A DNA stretch of 64,000 nt from Dehalococcoidia bacterium (GTDB lineage: Bacteria > Chloroflexota > Dehalococcoidia > GIF9 > AB-539-J10), in contig SKVJ01000032.1 of the NCBI GenBank assembly GCA_007129495.1, positions 1-64,000 of the forward strand, written 5' to 3'. The position numbers and the translations under genes are program-made. This document shows, piece after piece, positions 27,298 through 36,056 of this stretch. Positions within the stretch are counted from its first letter, which is position 1; the number at the start of each line of letters is the position of its first letter. The notes under the pieces are model-generated. The model had not been told where the DNA came from and did no database searches. It was given only the letters and a program-made list of their open reading frames with translations.

Positions 27298-27928
27298 AAG
27301 GGCCCCGCCTCTCATATGGCAGGAGGGCGGCAATCCTGCACATCAGGTCGCTGGTGAGCCTTGCAGACTCGGACCGCACTAGTCGCCCCTCGGGAGCAGT
27401 CAGGTGAAAGGGAGGACCGATGGTTACTGTAACTCTTGGTCTTCGCAGCCACCACCAGCGGCCCTTGATCTTGTGGGCGCCTTCGATGGCGACCGGCACG
27501 AGCGGTGCACCGGTACGCAGGGACAGGATGGCTGCCCCGGGCTTTGCCTCCAGGAGAGTTCCGGAAGGCGACCTCTTTCCCTCGGGGAATAGAGCTACTA
27601 CATGGCCTCGATTCAATAGCGCCTCGGCCCGTCTCATGATATCCCGTTTCTGCTCAAGAGTTCCTCCCCGCGCGACAGGGAACATGCCGGCATCGCGCAG
27701 CAACATGCCAAGGACAGGATACCGAAATAGCTCTTCCTTTGCCATGTAGGTGATCCGCCTCGGGAACGCCAGCATAAGTAGCACAGGGTCAGTGAGGTTG
27801 ACGTGATTCGCAACGACGATTAGACCCCCCTCAGGAGGAATCTGTTCACGGCCAGAAACTGTCCAGCTGAGCAGAAGGCGATAGAGCACGCTCGAGATGG
27901 CCAACGCGATGCGAACGCTGATCTTCAT
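27287..27928 (-). CDS. plsC: 1-acyl-sn-glycerol-3-phosphate acyltransferase
   Basis: This enzyme makes phosphatidic acid from lysophosphatidic acid at the membrane. The 213-residue protein has an N-terminal hydrophobic segment and the acyltransferase motifs in order. They are NHVNLTDPVLL (HX4D), the GMFPVARGG block, ALFPEGKRSPSGTL (FPEG) and GAPLVPVAIEG. The length is typical of short PlsC proteins. It follows cmk by 45 bp and overlaps ispH. Confidence 0.93.
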   Translation of the reverse strand: MKISVRIALAISSVLYRLLLSWTVSGREQIPPEGGLIVVANHVNLTDPVLLMLAFPRRITYMAKEELFRYPVLGMLLRDAGMFPVARGGTLEQKRDIMRRAEALLNRGHVVALFPEGKRSPSGTLLEAKPGAAILSLRTGAPLVPVAIEGAHKIKGRWWWLRRPRVTVTIGPPFHLTAPEGRLVRSESARLTSDLMCRIAALLPYERRGPYAG

Positions 27929-27973
27929 GAATTCGCTCCGCTGAAGAGAAACTCTCTTCCGTGGCTGTAGCTG

Positions 27974-28654
27974 TCAATGCGAGCATTCGCGCTCGCGCTG
28001 CAGGGCAAGGATTGTGTCGACCACTTCTTCAAGGCTGAGTCCATCAGTATTGATGATCACGGCGTCGTCGGCGGCCTTTAGCGGAGAGACTGCACGTGTG
28101 ATGTCATTGTGGTCTCTCTCTTGCAGTTCCGCAAGCACCGATTCGTATGGAACTTTTGTTCCCCGTTCAACCAGTTCAGTGTAGCGCCTGTTCGCCCTTT
28201 CGGTTACAGAAGCCTGAAGAAATACCTTGAGATCAGCCCAGGGTAACACGATAGTACCGATATCCCGTCCAGCCATGACCAGCTGCAGCCCTGTGGCCAT
28301 CCGGCGTTGTTCACACACCATCCGCTCGCGTACCTCCGGAATTTTCGCGATTAAAGCTACTGACTGTTCGACTTCCGGAGTGCTGACCAGTGAAGACACG
28401 TCTTGTCCATCAATTAGCACGACGAGCCGGGCGCCAGGGGATGGCACGAACTCAAACGCACTTGTGCACGCCAGGTTAATGAGCTCTTCCGTATCAAAGG
28501 GCGAAAGACCGGCGTTAAGAGCCTTCCAGGTGAATGTCCGGTAGATGACCCCGGTATCGAAGAACTGGAAGCCCAGCGTCTCAGCCAGCAACAGGCCGAC
28601 GCTGCTCTTACCGACCGCTACTGGGCCATCGATCGTAATCAGGCGCACGTTCAA
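27974..28654 (-). CDS. cmk: cytidylate kinase
   Basis: This enzyme phosphorylates CMP and dCMP. The 226-residue protein starts with the P-loop ITIDGPVAVGKSSVG. It continues with FDTGVIYRTFTWKAL (substrate site), VMAGRDIGTIVLPWADLKVFLQAS (CMP-binding RDIGT) and a lid region with ERANRRYTEL and RDHNDITRAVSPLK. The start is either TTG at 28654 or GTG at 28648. A TATACT box at 28671-28666 leaves a leader of only a few nucleotides. It leads the operon cmk-plsC-ispH and is divergent from mdh. Confidence 0.94.
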   Translation of the reverse strand: MNVRLITIDGPVAVGKSSVGLLLAETLGFQFFDTGVIYRTFTWKALNAGLSPFDTEELINLACTSAFEFVPSPGARLVVLIDGQDVSSLVSTPEVEQSVALIAKIPEVRERMVCEQRRMATGLQLVMAGRDIGTIVLPWADLKVFLQASVTERANRRYTELVERGTKVPYESVLAELQERDHNDITRAVSPLKAADDAVIINTDGLSLEEVVDTILALQRERECSH

Positions 28655-28772
28655 GCTAAGGAGAAAGTATACCAGACAGACTTCGGTGCGTGCCGCTCGC
28701 TGGCATGTCGATATGGTATAGTGAGCCCGCTATTCCCGGCAGACACTATCTGCCCACATGTGGGAGGGTCTC

Positions 28773-29699
28773 ATGCGCACCAGAATCTCAGTTATCGGGG
28801 CGGGCATGGTGGGTGGCTCCTGCGCCCAACGCCTGGCTGAACGAACGTATGCCGATGTCGTCTTGCTTGACGTAGTTGAGGGGCTCGCCAGGGGCAAGGC
28901 TCTGGATATCCTGCAGTCTCTTCCCGTAGTCGGGTCGGATGCTCGAGTACTGGGCACCTCTTCGTACGAAGACGTGCGCGGGTCGGAGGTAGTGGTGGTC
29001 ACTTCCGGAGTCGCCCGAAAGCCCGGGATGACTCGCGAGGACCTGGTGCTGATGAATAAGAAGGTCATCAGTGAAGTCAGTGAGAGAATTGCTCATGTCG
29101 CCCCGGATTCCATCATTGTGATGGTTACGAATCCACTCGATGCCATGGTACAGCTGGCACTGCACGTGACCGGTTTTCCACGAACGAAGGTGATTGGACA
29201 GTCAGGAATTCTGGATGCCGCGCGACTGCGAACATTCATCGCGGCCGAACTTGGAGTCTCGGTATCCAGCGTCACCGCTTACATACTCGGAGGGCACGGG
29301 AATACTATGGTTGCACTGCCCAGACTCAGCATGGTGGGAGGCGTCCCTCTTACTGACCTGTTACCGCCCGAACGGGTGCAGGCTCTCGTAGACCGGGCTG
29401 TGAACGGTGGGGCAGAGATCGTACAGCTGCTGCAGTCCGGAAGCGCGTACTATGCTCCAGCCGCGGCTGCCGTCAGCATGGTCGACGCCATCGTCCTCGA
29501 CAGGAAGGAGATAGTACCGTGTGCAGTTCGCCTGGAGGGCGAATACGGTATCGGAGGTGTGGTTGTGGGAGTTATGGTGCAGCTTGGTGCGGCCGGAGTC
29601 GAGCAAATATTGCAGTTAGCGCTCACTGATGAGGAAGCGGCCGCATTGCTGCGTTCAGCCGACTCAGTGCGCGAGACAGTCTCAGCTATGGGTTACTGA
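28773..29699 (+). CDS. mdh: malate dehydrogenase, LDH-like type
   Basis: This enzyme interconverts malate and oxaloacetate with NAD. The 308-residue protein has the nucleotide-binding VIGAGMVGGSCAQRL at residues 6-20. The substrate-binding loop GVARKPGMTREDL has the Arg pair expected for malate, VTNPLDAMV follows, and the catalytic His lies in LGGHGNTMV. This is the LDH-like MDH found in Chloroflexota and many anaerobes. The ATG at 28773 has GGGAGGG 5 nt upstream, so the ATG at 28758 is not used. Fumarase genes follow directly, giving a fumarate-malate-oxaloacetate block. Confidence 0.95.
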   Translation: MRTRISVIGAGMVGGSCAQRLAERTYADVVLLDVVEGLARGKALDILQSLPVVGSDARVLGTSSYEDVRGSEVVVVTSGVARKPGMTREDLVLMNKKVISEVSERIAHVAPDSIIVMVTNPLDAMVQLALHVTGFPRTKVIGQSGILDAARLRTFIAAELGVSVSSVTAYILGGHGNTMVALPRLSMVGGVPLTDLLPPERVQALVDRAVNGGAEIVQLLQSGSAYYAPAAAAVSMVDAIVLDRKEIVPCAVRLEGEYGIGGVVVGVMVQLGAAGVEQILQLALTDEEAAALLRSADSVRETVSAMGY

Positions 29700-29732
29700 A
29701 ACGCGGGGATGGTGCCCGACGGCATTTCACAG

Positions 29733-30593
29733 ATGGAGTGGAGGCCAGTGCGAGAAGTACACGTATCGGAACTGACAACGGCGATATCAGGGCTGTTTCA
29801 GGAAGCATGTCACCGGTTGCCCGAAGACGTGGTCGAGGCGCTGCGCGCCGCGCGGGACAGGGAGGAGTCTCCGGAGTCCGGCGACATCCTGGACAAGCTG
29901 CTTCAGAATGCCGAGCTCGCGCCTCAGGAGATGATCCCCCTGTGCCAGGATACGGGTCTCGCTGTGGTATTTATTGAACTTGGACAGGATGTGCATCTCG
30001 TTGGCGGAGATATGCGTGATGCTGTCGAAGAAGGCGTGCGGCAGGGATACGCCGATGGCTATCTACGCAAGTCGGTCGTCAGCCATCCATTCACTACCAG
30101 GGTGAATACGGAGGACAATACCCCTGCGGATGTGTGGGTGGAGATAGTCCCGGGCGAAAGGGTCAAGATCTCAGTGCTGCCAAAAGGAGCCGGTTCGGAG
30201 AACATGAGCCGGCTGACTGTACTGACCCCGGCGATGGGGCGTCAGGGAATCATCGATTTCGTGACGTCGGTTGTGGATGAGGCAGGAGGCAATCCCTGCC
30301 CCCCGCTCGTGGTAGGAGTAGGCATTGGCGGGACTACCGAGAAGACGATGATGATGGCAAAGAAGGCACTGTTGCGGCCCGTGGGCCAGCCGAGCGTAGA
30401 CGAAGAGAACGCCGCACTGGAACGCGACGTGCTTGAGCAGATCAACAATCTTGGTATCGGCACATTGGGATATGGGGGTACGGTGACTGCACTGTCTGTA
30501 CACGTCGAGTCGTTTCCATGTCACATCGCCAGTCTGCCTGTCGCAGTCAATCTCCAGTGCCACAGTGCCCGGCGGGGGGTTACACTGATTTGA
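29733..30593 (+). CDS. class I fumarate hydratase, alpha (N-terminal) subunit
   Basis: This 4Fe-4S hydratase subunit interconverts fumarate and malate with the beta subunit encoded next. The 286-residue protein contains LCQDTGLAVVFIELGQD, whose Cys is a cluster ligand. Further Cys-containing motifs are GNPCPPLVVGVGIGGT and ESFPCHIASLPVAVNLQCHSARRG. Tartrate dehydratase shares these features, but the mdh context favours fumarase. The start could be ATG 29733 or GTG 29748, the latter with TGGAGG 4 nt upstream. It is oxygen-labile in known members, which fits an anaerobe. Confidence 0.9.
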   Translation: MEWRPVREVHVSELTTAISGLFQEACHRLPEDVVEALRAARDREESPESGDILDKLLQNAELAPQEMIPLCQDTGLAVVFIELGQDVHLVGGDMRDAVEEGVRQGYADGYLRKSVVSHPFTTRVNTEDNTPADVWVEIVPGERVKISVLPKGAGSENMSRLTVLTPAMGRQGIIDFVTSVVDEAGGNPCPPLVVGVGIGGTTEKTMMMAKKALLRPVGQPSVDEENAALERDVLEQINNLGIGTLGYGGTVTALSVHVESFPCHIASLPVAVNLQCHSARRGVTLI

Positions 30594-31177
30594 CTAAGGC
30601 AGGTTACGTGGGAGAAGCCAGACGCGTCACTCTGCCATTCACAGATGACCTTGTCCGGGAGTTGCGTGCCGGAGATCGTCTTCTGTTGACGGGTGCGCTG
30701 TATGTCGCACGAGATGCGGCCCACAAGCGAATGATCGAGACGCTTGATCGAGGCGAACCACTTCCGGTGGATATAAGAGGCACAACCGTTTACTTCATGG
30801 GTCCGACCCCCGCCCGTCCCGGTCGTCCTATGGGAGCAGGAGGCCCGACCACCGCCAGTAGAATGGACCCCTATTCGCCACGTCTTATCGAACTGGGGCT
30901 GAAGGCCATGATTGGAAAAGGCACCAGGTCGGCTACGGTGAGGAATGCATTGCGTGAACATAACGCAGTATTCCTGGGGGGAATAGGGGGAGCAGGCGCT
31001 CTGCTGTCGAAGGCGGTGGTCAGTGCTGAGGTCATTGCATACGAAGATCTTGGGCCGGAGGCGCTTCGGCGCCTCGAGGTGAAGGACCTGCCGGTGACGG
31101 TTGTCGATGACGCGGCTGGACGGGACCTGTACGAGGAGGGACGCGCCCGGTATCGCAGGAGGAAGCGCGTTCCCTGA
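30590..31177 (+). CDS. class I fumarate hydratase, beta (C-terminal) subunit
   Basis: This 195-residue partner of the alpha subunit has the family block TVYFMGPTPARPGRPMGAGG followed by PTTASRMD. It also carries MIGKGTRS and VFLGGIGGAGALLSKAV. The proposed TTG start at 30590 overlaps the alpha stop in TTGA, with GGGGGG upstream; a GTG at 30608 is an alternative. Two-gene class I fumarases are usual in anaerobes, whereas E. coli fuses the halves. The stop lies only 2 bp from the convergent sucD stop, and no terminator fits between them. Confidence 0.9.
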   Translation: MTKAGYVGEARRVTLPFTDDLVRELRAGDRLLLTGALYVARDAAHKRMIETLDRGEPLPVDIRGTTVYFMGPTPARPGRPMGAGGPTTASRMDPYSPRLIELGLKAMIGKGTRSATVRNALREHNAVFLGGIGGAGALLSKAVVSAEVIAYEDLGPEALRRLEVKDLPVTVVDDAAGRDLYEEGRARYRRRKRVP

Positions 31178-31179
31178 GA

Positions 31180-32064
31180 CTAGCGCAATCCTCTCTCCTT
31201 CAACACTTTGAGCGTAGCCGCCCCGATCTCTCCGGGGTTATCCACGACCGTAGCCCCCGAAGTTTTCAGCGCAGCTTTCTTGTGCGATGCCGTGCCGGCC
31301 TGTCCGGCGATGATTGCGCCGGCGTGTCCCATGCGCCGGCCTGGAGGCGCGCTTGCTCCGGCCACGAACGCAATGACTGGCTTGATCATTGTGCGAATAT
31401 ACTCCGCCGCTTCCTGCTCCATCGTTCCCCCGATCTCACCGACCATCACGACGGCCGCCGTATCCGGATCGCCCTCGAACAGCTGCAATGCCTGGGCGAA
31501 ATCTGTGCCCGGAAGTTGGTCCCCACCGATACCAATACAGGTTGACTGGCCGATGCCCTGCGATGTCAATTGCCCGACTACTTCGTAGGTAAGAGTGCCG
31601 CTGCGTGAGACGACTCCCACATCTCCGGGCGTGTGAATAGAGCCGGGCATAATACCTATCTTGCAACGGGCAGCCGGTGATATGATGCCCGGGCAATTAG
31701 GTCCTATGACGACGATATCCGAGCCTTGGATATACCTGTGCCAGGTGACTTCATCAAGAGTTGGAATAAGCTCGGTGATGCAGACGATGAGGCGCATACC
31801 TGAGTCGGCCGCCTCGATGATGGCATCCGAGGCGAACTGCGCAGGAACGAAGATGAGACTTGTTGTCGCGCCGGACTCGTTCCTGGCCTGTTCCACACTC
31901 TCGAAGACGGGTATCTTATTCTCCCAGAGAGAGCCACCCTTTCCGGGGGTGACGCCGCCTACAACCTTTGTGCCGTACTCGATGCAGCGCTGAGTGTGAA
32001 AGCTCGCTTCTCTGCCCGTTATTCCTTGAACAAGGACACGGGTGTTCTCATCGATCAAGATCAT
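31180..32064 (-). CDS. sucD: succinyl-CoA synthetase alpha subunit
   Basis: This 294-residue subunit binds CoA and carries the phospho-His. It has an N-terminal Rossmann CoA site ([30 protein letters not shown]), [27 protein letters not shown] and the active-site [13 protein letters not shown]. It joins substrate-level phosphorylation to succinyl-CoA cleavage, or makes succinyl-CoA in the reverse direction. It overlaps sucC by 4 bp (ATGA), so the pair is co-translated. Confidence 0.95.
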   Translation of the reverse strand: MILIDENTRVLVQGITGREASFHTQRCIEYGTKVVGGVTPGKGGSLWENKIPVFESVEQARNESGATTSLIFVPAQFASDAIIEAADSGMRLIVCITELIPTLDEVTWHRYIQGSDIVVIGPNCPGIISPAARCKIGIMPGSIHTPGDVGVVSRSGTLTYEVVGQLTSQGIGQSTCIGIGGDQLPGTDFAQALQLFEGDPDTAAVVMVGEIGGTMEQEAAEYIRTMIKPVIAFVAGASAPPGRRMGHAGAIIAGQAGTASHKKAALKTSGATVVDNPGEIGAATLKVLKERGLR

Positions 32065-33251
32065 GGCGAAGGCCCCCTCATCTTGCTGGAGGATGCCCCG
32101 GCTGAAGCCACTGCTAGGCGCGCAGCCCGGCTGAGATCGGGCTCTACCATGAGGCTCATAGGGCCTTTGGCGAGGAGAGCATGAGCCTCAGAAGCATTCG
32201 TGCCTTGCATACGTACGATAAATGGGATTGAAGACCGGCGTTCCTCCAGGACCTTCAAGAGGGCGCGGGCGACCGTATCGCATCGCAGTATGCCTCCAAA
32301 GATGTTAATCCACGCGACCTTGACATTCCTGTCATCGAGAAGCAACTCTATCGCCCGGCGTACCCTGCTTTCATCTGCCGTTCCCCCAACATCCAGGAAG
32401 TTGGCAGGACGGCCTCCCAGCAACGTCACAAGATCCATGGTGGCCATGGCGAGGCCTGCTCCATTCACGAGACAACCTATTGTGCCCTCCAATTTGACGT
32501 AGCTGATGCCGGCATGTGCAGCTTCCTGTTCGAGAGGATCGGACTGCGAGTCATCTCTGAGCGCGGCCATATCCGGATGACGAAACAGAGCATTGTCGTC
32601 TATGTTTACCTTCGCATCGAGAGCCACGAGTTCGCCGGCTTCGGTCAGCACAAGAGGGTTGATCTCTACGAGGCTGCAATCCTTCCCGACGAAGAGGCGG
32701 TACAGCGACCGCATGATCTGCGCTGATTGGACAGCCTGGGGGCCGGTGAGGTTAAGAGCGCGCGCAAGGGCACGTGCCTGGTAGGGCACGAGACCTGTGA
32801 GAGGGTCGGTGACCACCGTCGCGACTTCGCCTGGATGGCTGGCAGACAGCTGCTCAATGTCCATCCCTCCCCGAGCGCTTGCTATGAACATTAGACGTTT
32901 GCGGGAAGCATCGACGACGAGTCCGAGATACATCTCTCGCAAGGGGACCACGCACTGCTCTACAAGAACTGAGTGAACCGGCAATCCTCTCGAACCCGTC
33001 TGTTCCGTGGCTAACGTTGCGCCAAGCAGGACAGATGCCGCCTTTTCCGCCTCGTCCGGACTGTCCGCTGCAACAATCCCTCCCGCCTTTCCTCTCCCAC
33101 CGGAATGGATTTGAGCCTTCACAACGACGCGGCCCGAAACCTTCCCGGCGGCATCGTGCACCTGCCTATGACTCGTCGCCAGATCGCTGGTCGGCACTGG
33201 GACGCCATAGCTGGCCAGCAGTTCCTTTGCCTGATACTCGTGAAGCTTCAT
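32061..33251 (-). CDS. sucC: succinyl-CoA synthetase beta subunit
   Basis: This 396-residue ATP-grasp subunit begins [20 protein letters not shown]. The nucleotide site is [17 protein letters not shown], metal/nucleotide contacts lie in EINPLVL and [13 protein letters not shown], and the C-terminal domain has [14 protein letters not shown] and [12 protein letters not shown]. Whether it uses ATP or GTP cannot be read safely. It heads the reverse sucCD pair, which faces the mdh-fumarase block and fills out a TCA segment. tRNA-Ser lies 58 bp upstream. Confidence 0.95.
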   Translation of the reverse strand: MKLHEYQAKELLASYGVPVPTSDLATSHRQVHDAAGKVSGRVVVKAQIHSGGRGKAGGIVAADSPDEAEKAASVLLGATLATEQTGSRGLPVHSVLVEQCVVPLREMYLGLVVDASRKRLMFIASARGGMDIEQLSASHPGEVATVVTDPLTGLVPYQARALARALNLTGPQAVQSAQIMRSLYRLFVGKDCSLVEINPLVLTEAGELVALDAKVNIDDNALFRHPDMAALRDDSQSDPLEQEAAHAGISYVKLEGTIGCLVNGAGLAMATMDLVTLLGGRPANFLDVGGTADESRVRRAIELLLDDRNVKVAWINIFGGILRCDTVARALLKVLEERRSSIPFIVRMQGTNASEAHALLAKGPMSLMVEPDLSRAARLAVASAGASSSKMRGPSP

Positions 33252-33309
33252 CTACGCAACCTGCACAGTGCTAACCAGCAGGAGATCGCTGGTAGCTGAA
33301 GGATGTTGG

Positions 33310-33394
33310 CGGAGGGGGTGGGATTCGAACCCACGTTCGCTGACGCGAAAACGGTTTTCAAGACCGTCACCATAAGCCTCTCGGTCACCCCTCC
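33310..33394 (-). tRNA. tRNA-Ser (TGA)
   Basis: On the minus strand the acceptor GGAGGGG/CCCCTCC, anticodon stem ACGGT/ACCGT with loop CTTGAAA (anticodon TGA), a long variable arm and the T arm GGGTTCGAATCCC are present. This is a class II tRNA. The discriminator is G and CCA is not encoded. Confidence 0.93.
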
Positions 33395-34197
33395 ACGGGT
33401 TATCTCAAAGCTGTCCGGGCTCATGGTGCCACATGGCTGTCCGTGTCCAGTGTCACCGCAATGGTAGCATGTCCCGGACGCTCCTGCATGATCTCGCGTT
33501 CACTCATGCGGAAGGTTACCAGGGCGATATGGTTCACTCATTCTGGAATGCTACCGGGGAGAGATGCGAAGTGACGGGAGGGAGAGCGTGGCCGAACGAC
33601 GGGAGTGCCTGGCGCTGGTAGTATGGCGACACAAGCGGCGGGTTTTCACACCCCTGCCGGCCATTCACCGGATCACAAGCCCGCCTCAGTGCAGGTTATG
33701 GCGGTTGACGCCTGGGCGGCAGATGCTACAAGTGGCGTCCCCGGGGAACACCCCCAACGGGCGCATCGCGATGTGCTTCTGCGCAGACCCCCCGGCCTAT
33801 CCTGACTGCGGGCCGGTGTTGGAACCAGCCTCTTGTCGGCGATGATGGACAAAGGACGGCTCGGAGGTTGACACTGCGCCGGATTCTTCACTGAAACTAT
33901 TGACAATGACAGTTGACTGGCTAAGAATAGTCGCTTCAGAAATCCGAGGATCACCGGGACGAGACGTTGTGCCGTTTGGCAACGGGCTGCACGGGGTCTC
34001 CATGACAGCATCGTGTAAGGAGTAGTCAGTGAACCGTTCCCGTATAGCTGCTCTTCGCTTTCACGGCACGATGCCCTTTCTTCCGTTGGTATTGACATGT
34101 ACGGCAACTGTCCCTGTGTGCGTAGGCGTTGGGGCAAAAGGTCGAGTTGTCTGATAGAGAACGAACGACAACGACTAATAATAGAGGAGGCGAATCG
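33395..34197. other. 803-bp intergenic region upstream of the NSS transporter
   Basis: No credible gene is seen. Short plus-strand ORFs of 60-93 codons (for example 33564-33845) have odd composition and no Shine-Dalgarno. The minus-strand ORF 33673-34674 is mostly antisense to the transporter gene. The right half holds a promoter (33900-33928) and, further down, GAGAC/GTCTC arms (33962-33966 and 33996-34000) enclosing a smaller hairpin. The transcript leader would be about 260 nt, long enough for a regulatory RNA, but no known riboswitch motif was recognised. Confidence 0.5.
33900..33928 (+). promoter_or_regulatory. candidate promoter of the NSS transporter
   Basis: TTGACA at 33900-33905, a 17-nt spacer and AAGAAT at 33923-33928. 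It lies about 270 bp before the TTG start at 34198 and would produce a long leader. Confidence 0.5.
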
Positions 34198-35712
34198 TTG
34201 GCTGAGGTTAATGTGTGTCTGAGAGATAGCTGGACTAAGCGCAGCCACTTCATCTTTGCTGCGCTCGGCTCGGCAGTAGGATTGGGTAACCTGTGGCGCT
34301 TCCCTTACCTGAGTTATGCCAACGGTGGTGGTGCGTTTCTTGTGGCTTGGCTGGTGGGACTGTTTGCCATAGGTGTTCCATGGCTGATTGTCGAATATGG
34401 TATGGGCAAACGTTTTAATTCCAGTGCACCTGGCGTTTTTGGAGGGATCGGCAGGAAATGGGAGTGGCTTGGCTGGTGGGCCGCCTGGGTTGCGTTCCTG
34501 ATCGTGACCTACTACACGGTGGTTATGGCTTGGGTCCTGAAGTACGTCGTATCGTCTGCCACGGTTGAGTGGGGTATGGGAGAGGCCGGAGCAGCAGGGG
34601 CGGCAGACTTCTTCTTCGGGACGGTGCTGAGACTGTCGGCCGGTCCCGGGGAAATTGGGACTCCTGTGCCACATTTACTTATCGGTCTCGCGGTGGTCTG
34701 GGTGCTTATTTTTCTGGTGGTGTTCAAAGGCTGCAGGGTCATTGGGCCGGTATCGCAGGTCGTCATGATCGTCGCCTGGATATTCCTGGCCATCCTGGTC
34801 GTCAGGGGCGTAACACTGGTAGGCGCGTCTCAGGGTTTGAACTATTACTTGGAGACGGATTGGAGCATGCTTGCGACTCCAGAAGTCTGGTTTGCGGCGT
34901 TCAGCCAGATCGCATTCACCTTGTCGGTCGGTATGGCCGGGATGTATGCATACGGCAGCTTCATAAAGTCCAAGGGTGATGTGACCAACAGCGCGTTTAT
35001 CACTGGATTCGGTGACTCTGCGACGAGCTTCTTCGCTGGTTTCGCCGTGTTCAGCACGGTCGGATTCCTGATGCACTCACTTTCCATCCCGGTGGGGGAG
35101 GTGGCAGTCAGAAGCGTCGGCCTTGCGTTCATCACGTGGCCGGTGGCGGTTTCGATGCTTCCCGGAGCAAATGCCATATTCGGGGTTATCTTCTTTCTCT
35201 GCCTGTTCATACTCGGACTATCGTCGGCATACTTCCTCGCGTACGCTGGCGTGATTTCTCCACTGATGGACAAATTCGGCTGGGGCTCCTCAAGGACGGC
35301 ATTCGGCGTTTGTCTGGTTGCCTTCCTGGTAGGAATTCTATTCACTACAAATGGCGGCCTCTACTGGGGGCCGGACATTCTCGACCGGGCTGTATCATTC
35401 TATGGTCTGCTCCTCACCGGAGCGCTCTCATGCATCGTCGTAGGATGGGTCTTCGGCGCAGACAAACTGCGTGCATACATCAATGAGACATCCGATTTCA
35501 AGATCGGGCCATGGTTTGATGTGATGGTGAAGTTCGTGGTACCCGCTGGGCTTCTGTTTGTAGTCATATATGGCGGGTTCATGAGCGACATCCCCCAGTC
35601 ATATGAGGGCTATCCTCGCTGGGCCAGCAACGCGATATGGGGCGTTCTGGGAGTCACCCTCATATTGAGCTTCATACTTGGCTCCATGAAAACGCGGGGT
35701 CCTGTCGACTAG
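34198..35712 (+). CDS. NSS-family sodium-dependent transporter
   Basis: This 504-residue neurotransmitter:sodium symporter-type carrier has about 12 membrane helices. The helix 1 signature AALGSAVGLGNLWRFPYLSYANGGGAFLVAW carries the sodium and substrate sites, and GWGSSRTAFGVCLVAFLVGILFTTNGG lies in the later helices. Known bacterial members take up amino acids. The TTG at 34198 is preferred over ATG 34129 because GAGGAGGCG sits just upstream. A 36-residue MetS-type small subunit follows, as in MetPS methionine/alanine importers, so amino-acid uptake is a reasonable inference. Confidence 0.92.
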   Translation: MAEVNVCLRDSWTKRSHFIFAALGSAVGLGNLWRFPYLSYANGGGAFLVAWLVGLFAIGVPWLIVEYGMGKRFNSSAPGVFGGIGRKWEWLGWWAAWVAFLIVTYYTVVMAWVLKYVVSSATVEWGMGEAGAAGAADFFFGTVLRLSAGPGEIGTPVPHLLIGLAVVWVLIFLVVFKGCRVIGPVSQVVMIVAWIFLAILVVRGVTLVGASQGLNYYLETDWSMLATPEVWFAAFSQIAFTLSVGMAGMYAYGSFIKSKGDVTNSAFITGFGDSATSFFAGFAVFSTVGFLMHSLSIPVGEVAVRSVGLAFITWPVAVSMLPGANAIFGVIFFLCLFILGLSSAYFLAYAGVISPLMDKFGWGSSRTAFGVCLVAFLVGILFTTNGGLYWGPDILDRAVSFYGLLLTGALSCIVVGWVFGADKLRAYINETSDFKIGPWFDVMVKFVVPAGLLFVVIYGGFMSDIPQSYEGYPRWASNAIWGVLGVTLILSFILGSMKTRGPVD

Positions 35713-35729
35713 CAGGAGGTGATGCTGAG

Positions 35730-35840
35730 ATGACGACTGAAGCAATCATAACAGCGGTGGTCTTCTGGGTGGTGTTCCTCGGCGGCCTGTCCTGGTGTTT
35801 CGCGAAATGGCGCGGGCACGGCGGAACTTGGGAAGACTAG
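35730..35840 (+). CDS. MetS-type NSS transporter small subunit
   Basis: This 36-residue protein begins MTTEAIITAVVFWVVFLGG and ends GHGGTWED, with a single membrane helix at about residues 5-26. It resembles MetS, the small subunit of the MetPS methionine and alanine importer of Corynebacterium. It lies 17 bp after the NSS transporter stop, with AGGAGGTG upstream, and is followed by a strong terminator. This closes a two-gene operon. Confidence 0.85.
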   Translation: MTTEAIITAVVFWVVFLGGLSWCFAKWRGHGGTWED

Positions 35841-35870
35841 GCTCATTCAGGCAGCTGCCCGGAATATCGA

Positions 35871-35908
35871 GGGGGTGGATGGATCCCTTCATCCACCCCC
35901 TTTCTTTT
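35871..35908 (+). terminator. intrinsic terminator of the NSS operon
   Basis: GGGGGTGGATG at 35871-35881 pairs perfectly with CATCCACCCCC at 35890-35900 around an 8-nt loop, followed by TTTCTTTT. It ends the transporter operon 30 bp after the small subunit. Confidence 0.9.
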
Positions 35909-36056
35909 CGCCCACGCGCCAGCACTCAACTTTTCCTGAAAACGGGAACACTTACTCACACTTGAGAGGCGTGGTTCCAGCCTCTTTCCGAAGTCTGCGA
36001 TGTCCGGTCGCGACATGCCGTTGGTGCGCGGTGGCCTATGGTAGAATGGCACGCGC

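Noticed and set aside
33673-34674. 333-codon minus-strand ORF across the transporter leader and gene start
   Set aside because: The composition is low in hydrophobic core and rich in Arg, Ser, Pro and His. It is antisense to the NSS gene and no domain is recognisable.
35909-36056. TPP riboswitch upstream of thiE
   Set aside because: The CUGAGA and ACCUGA core motifs are missing, and a -10 box lies 9 nt from the start codon, leaving no leader.
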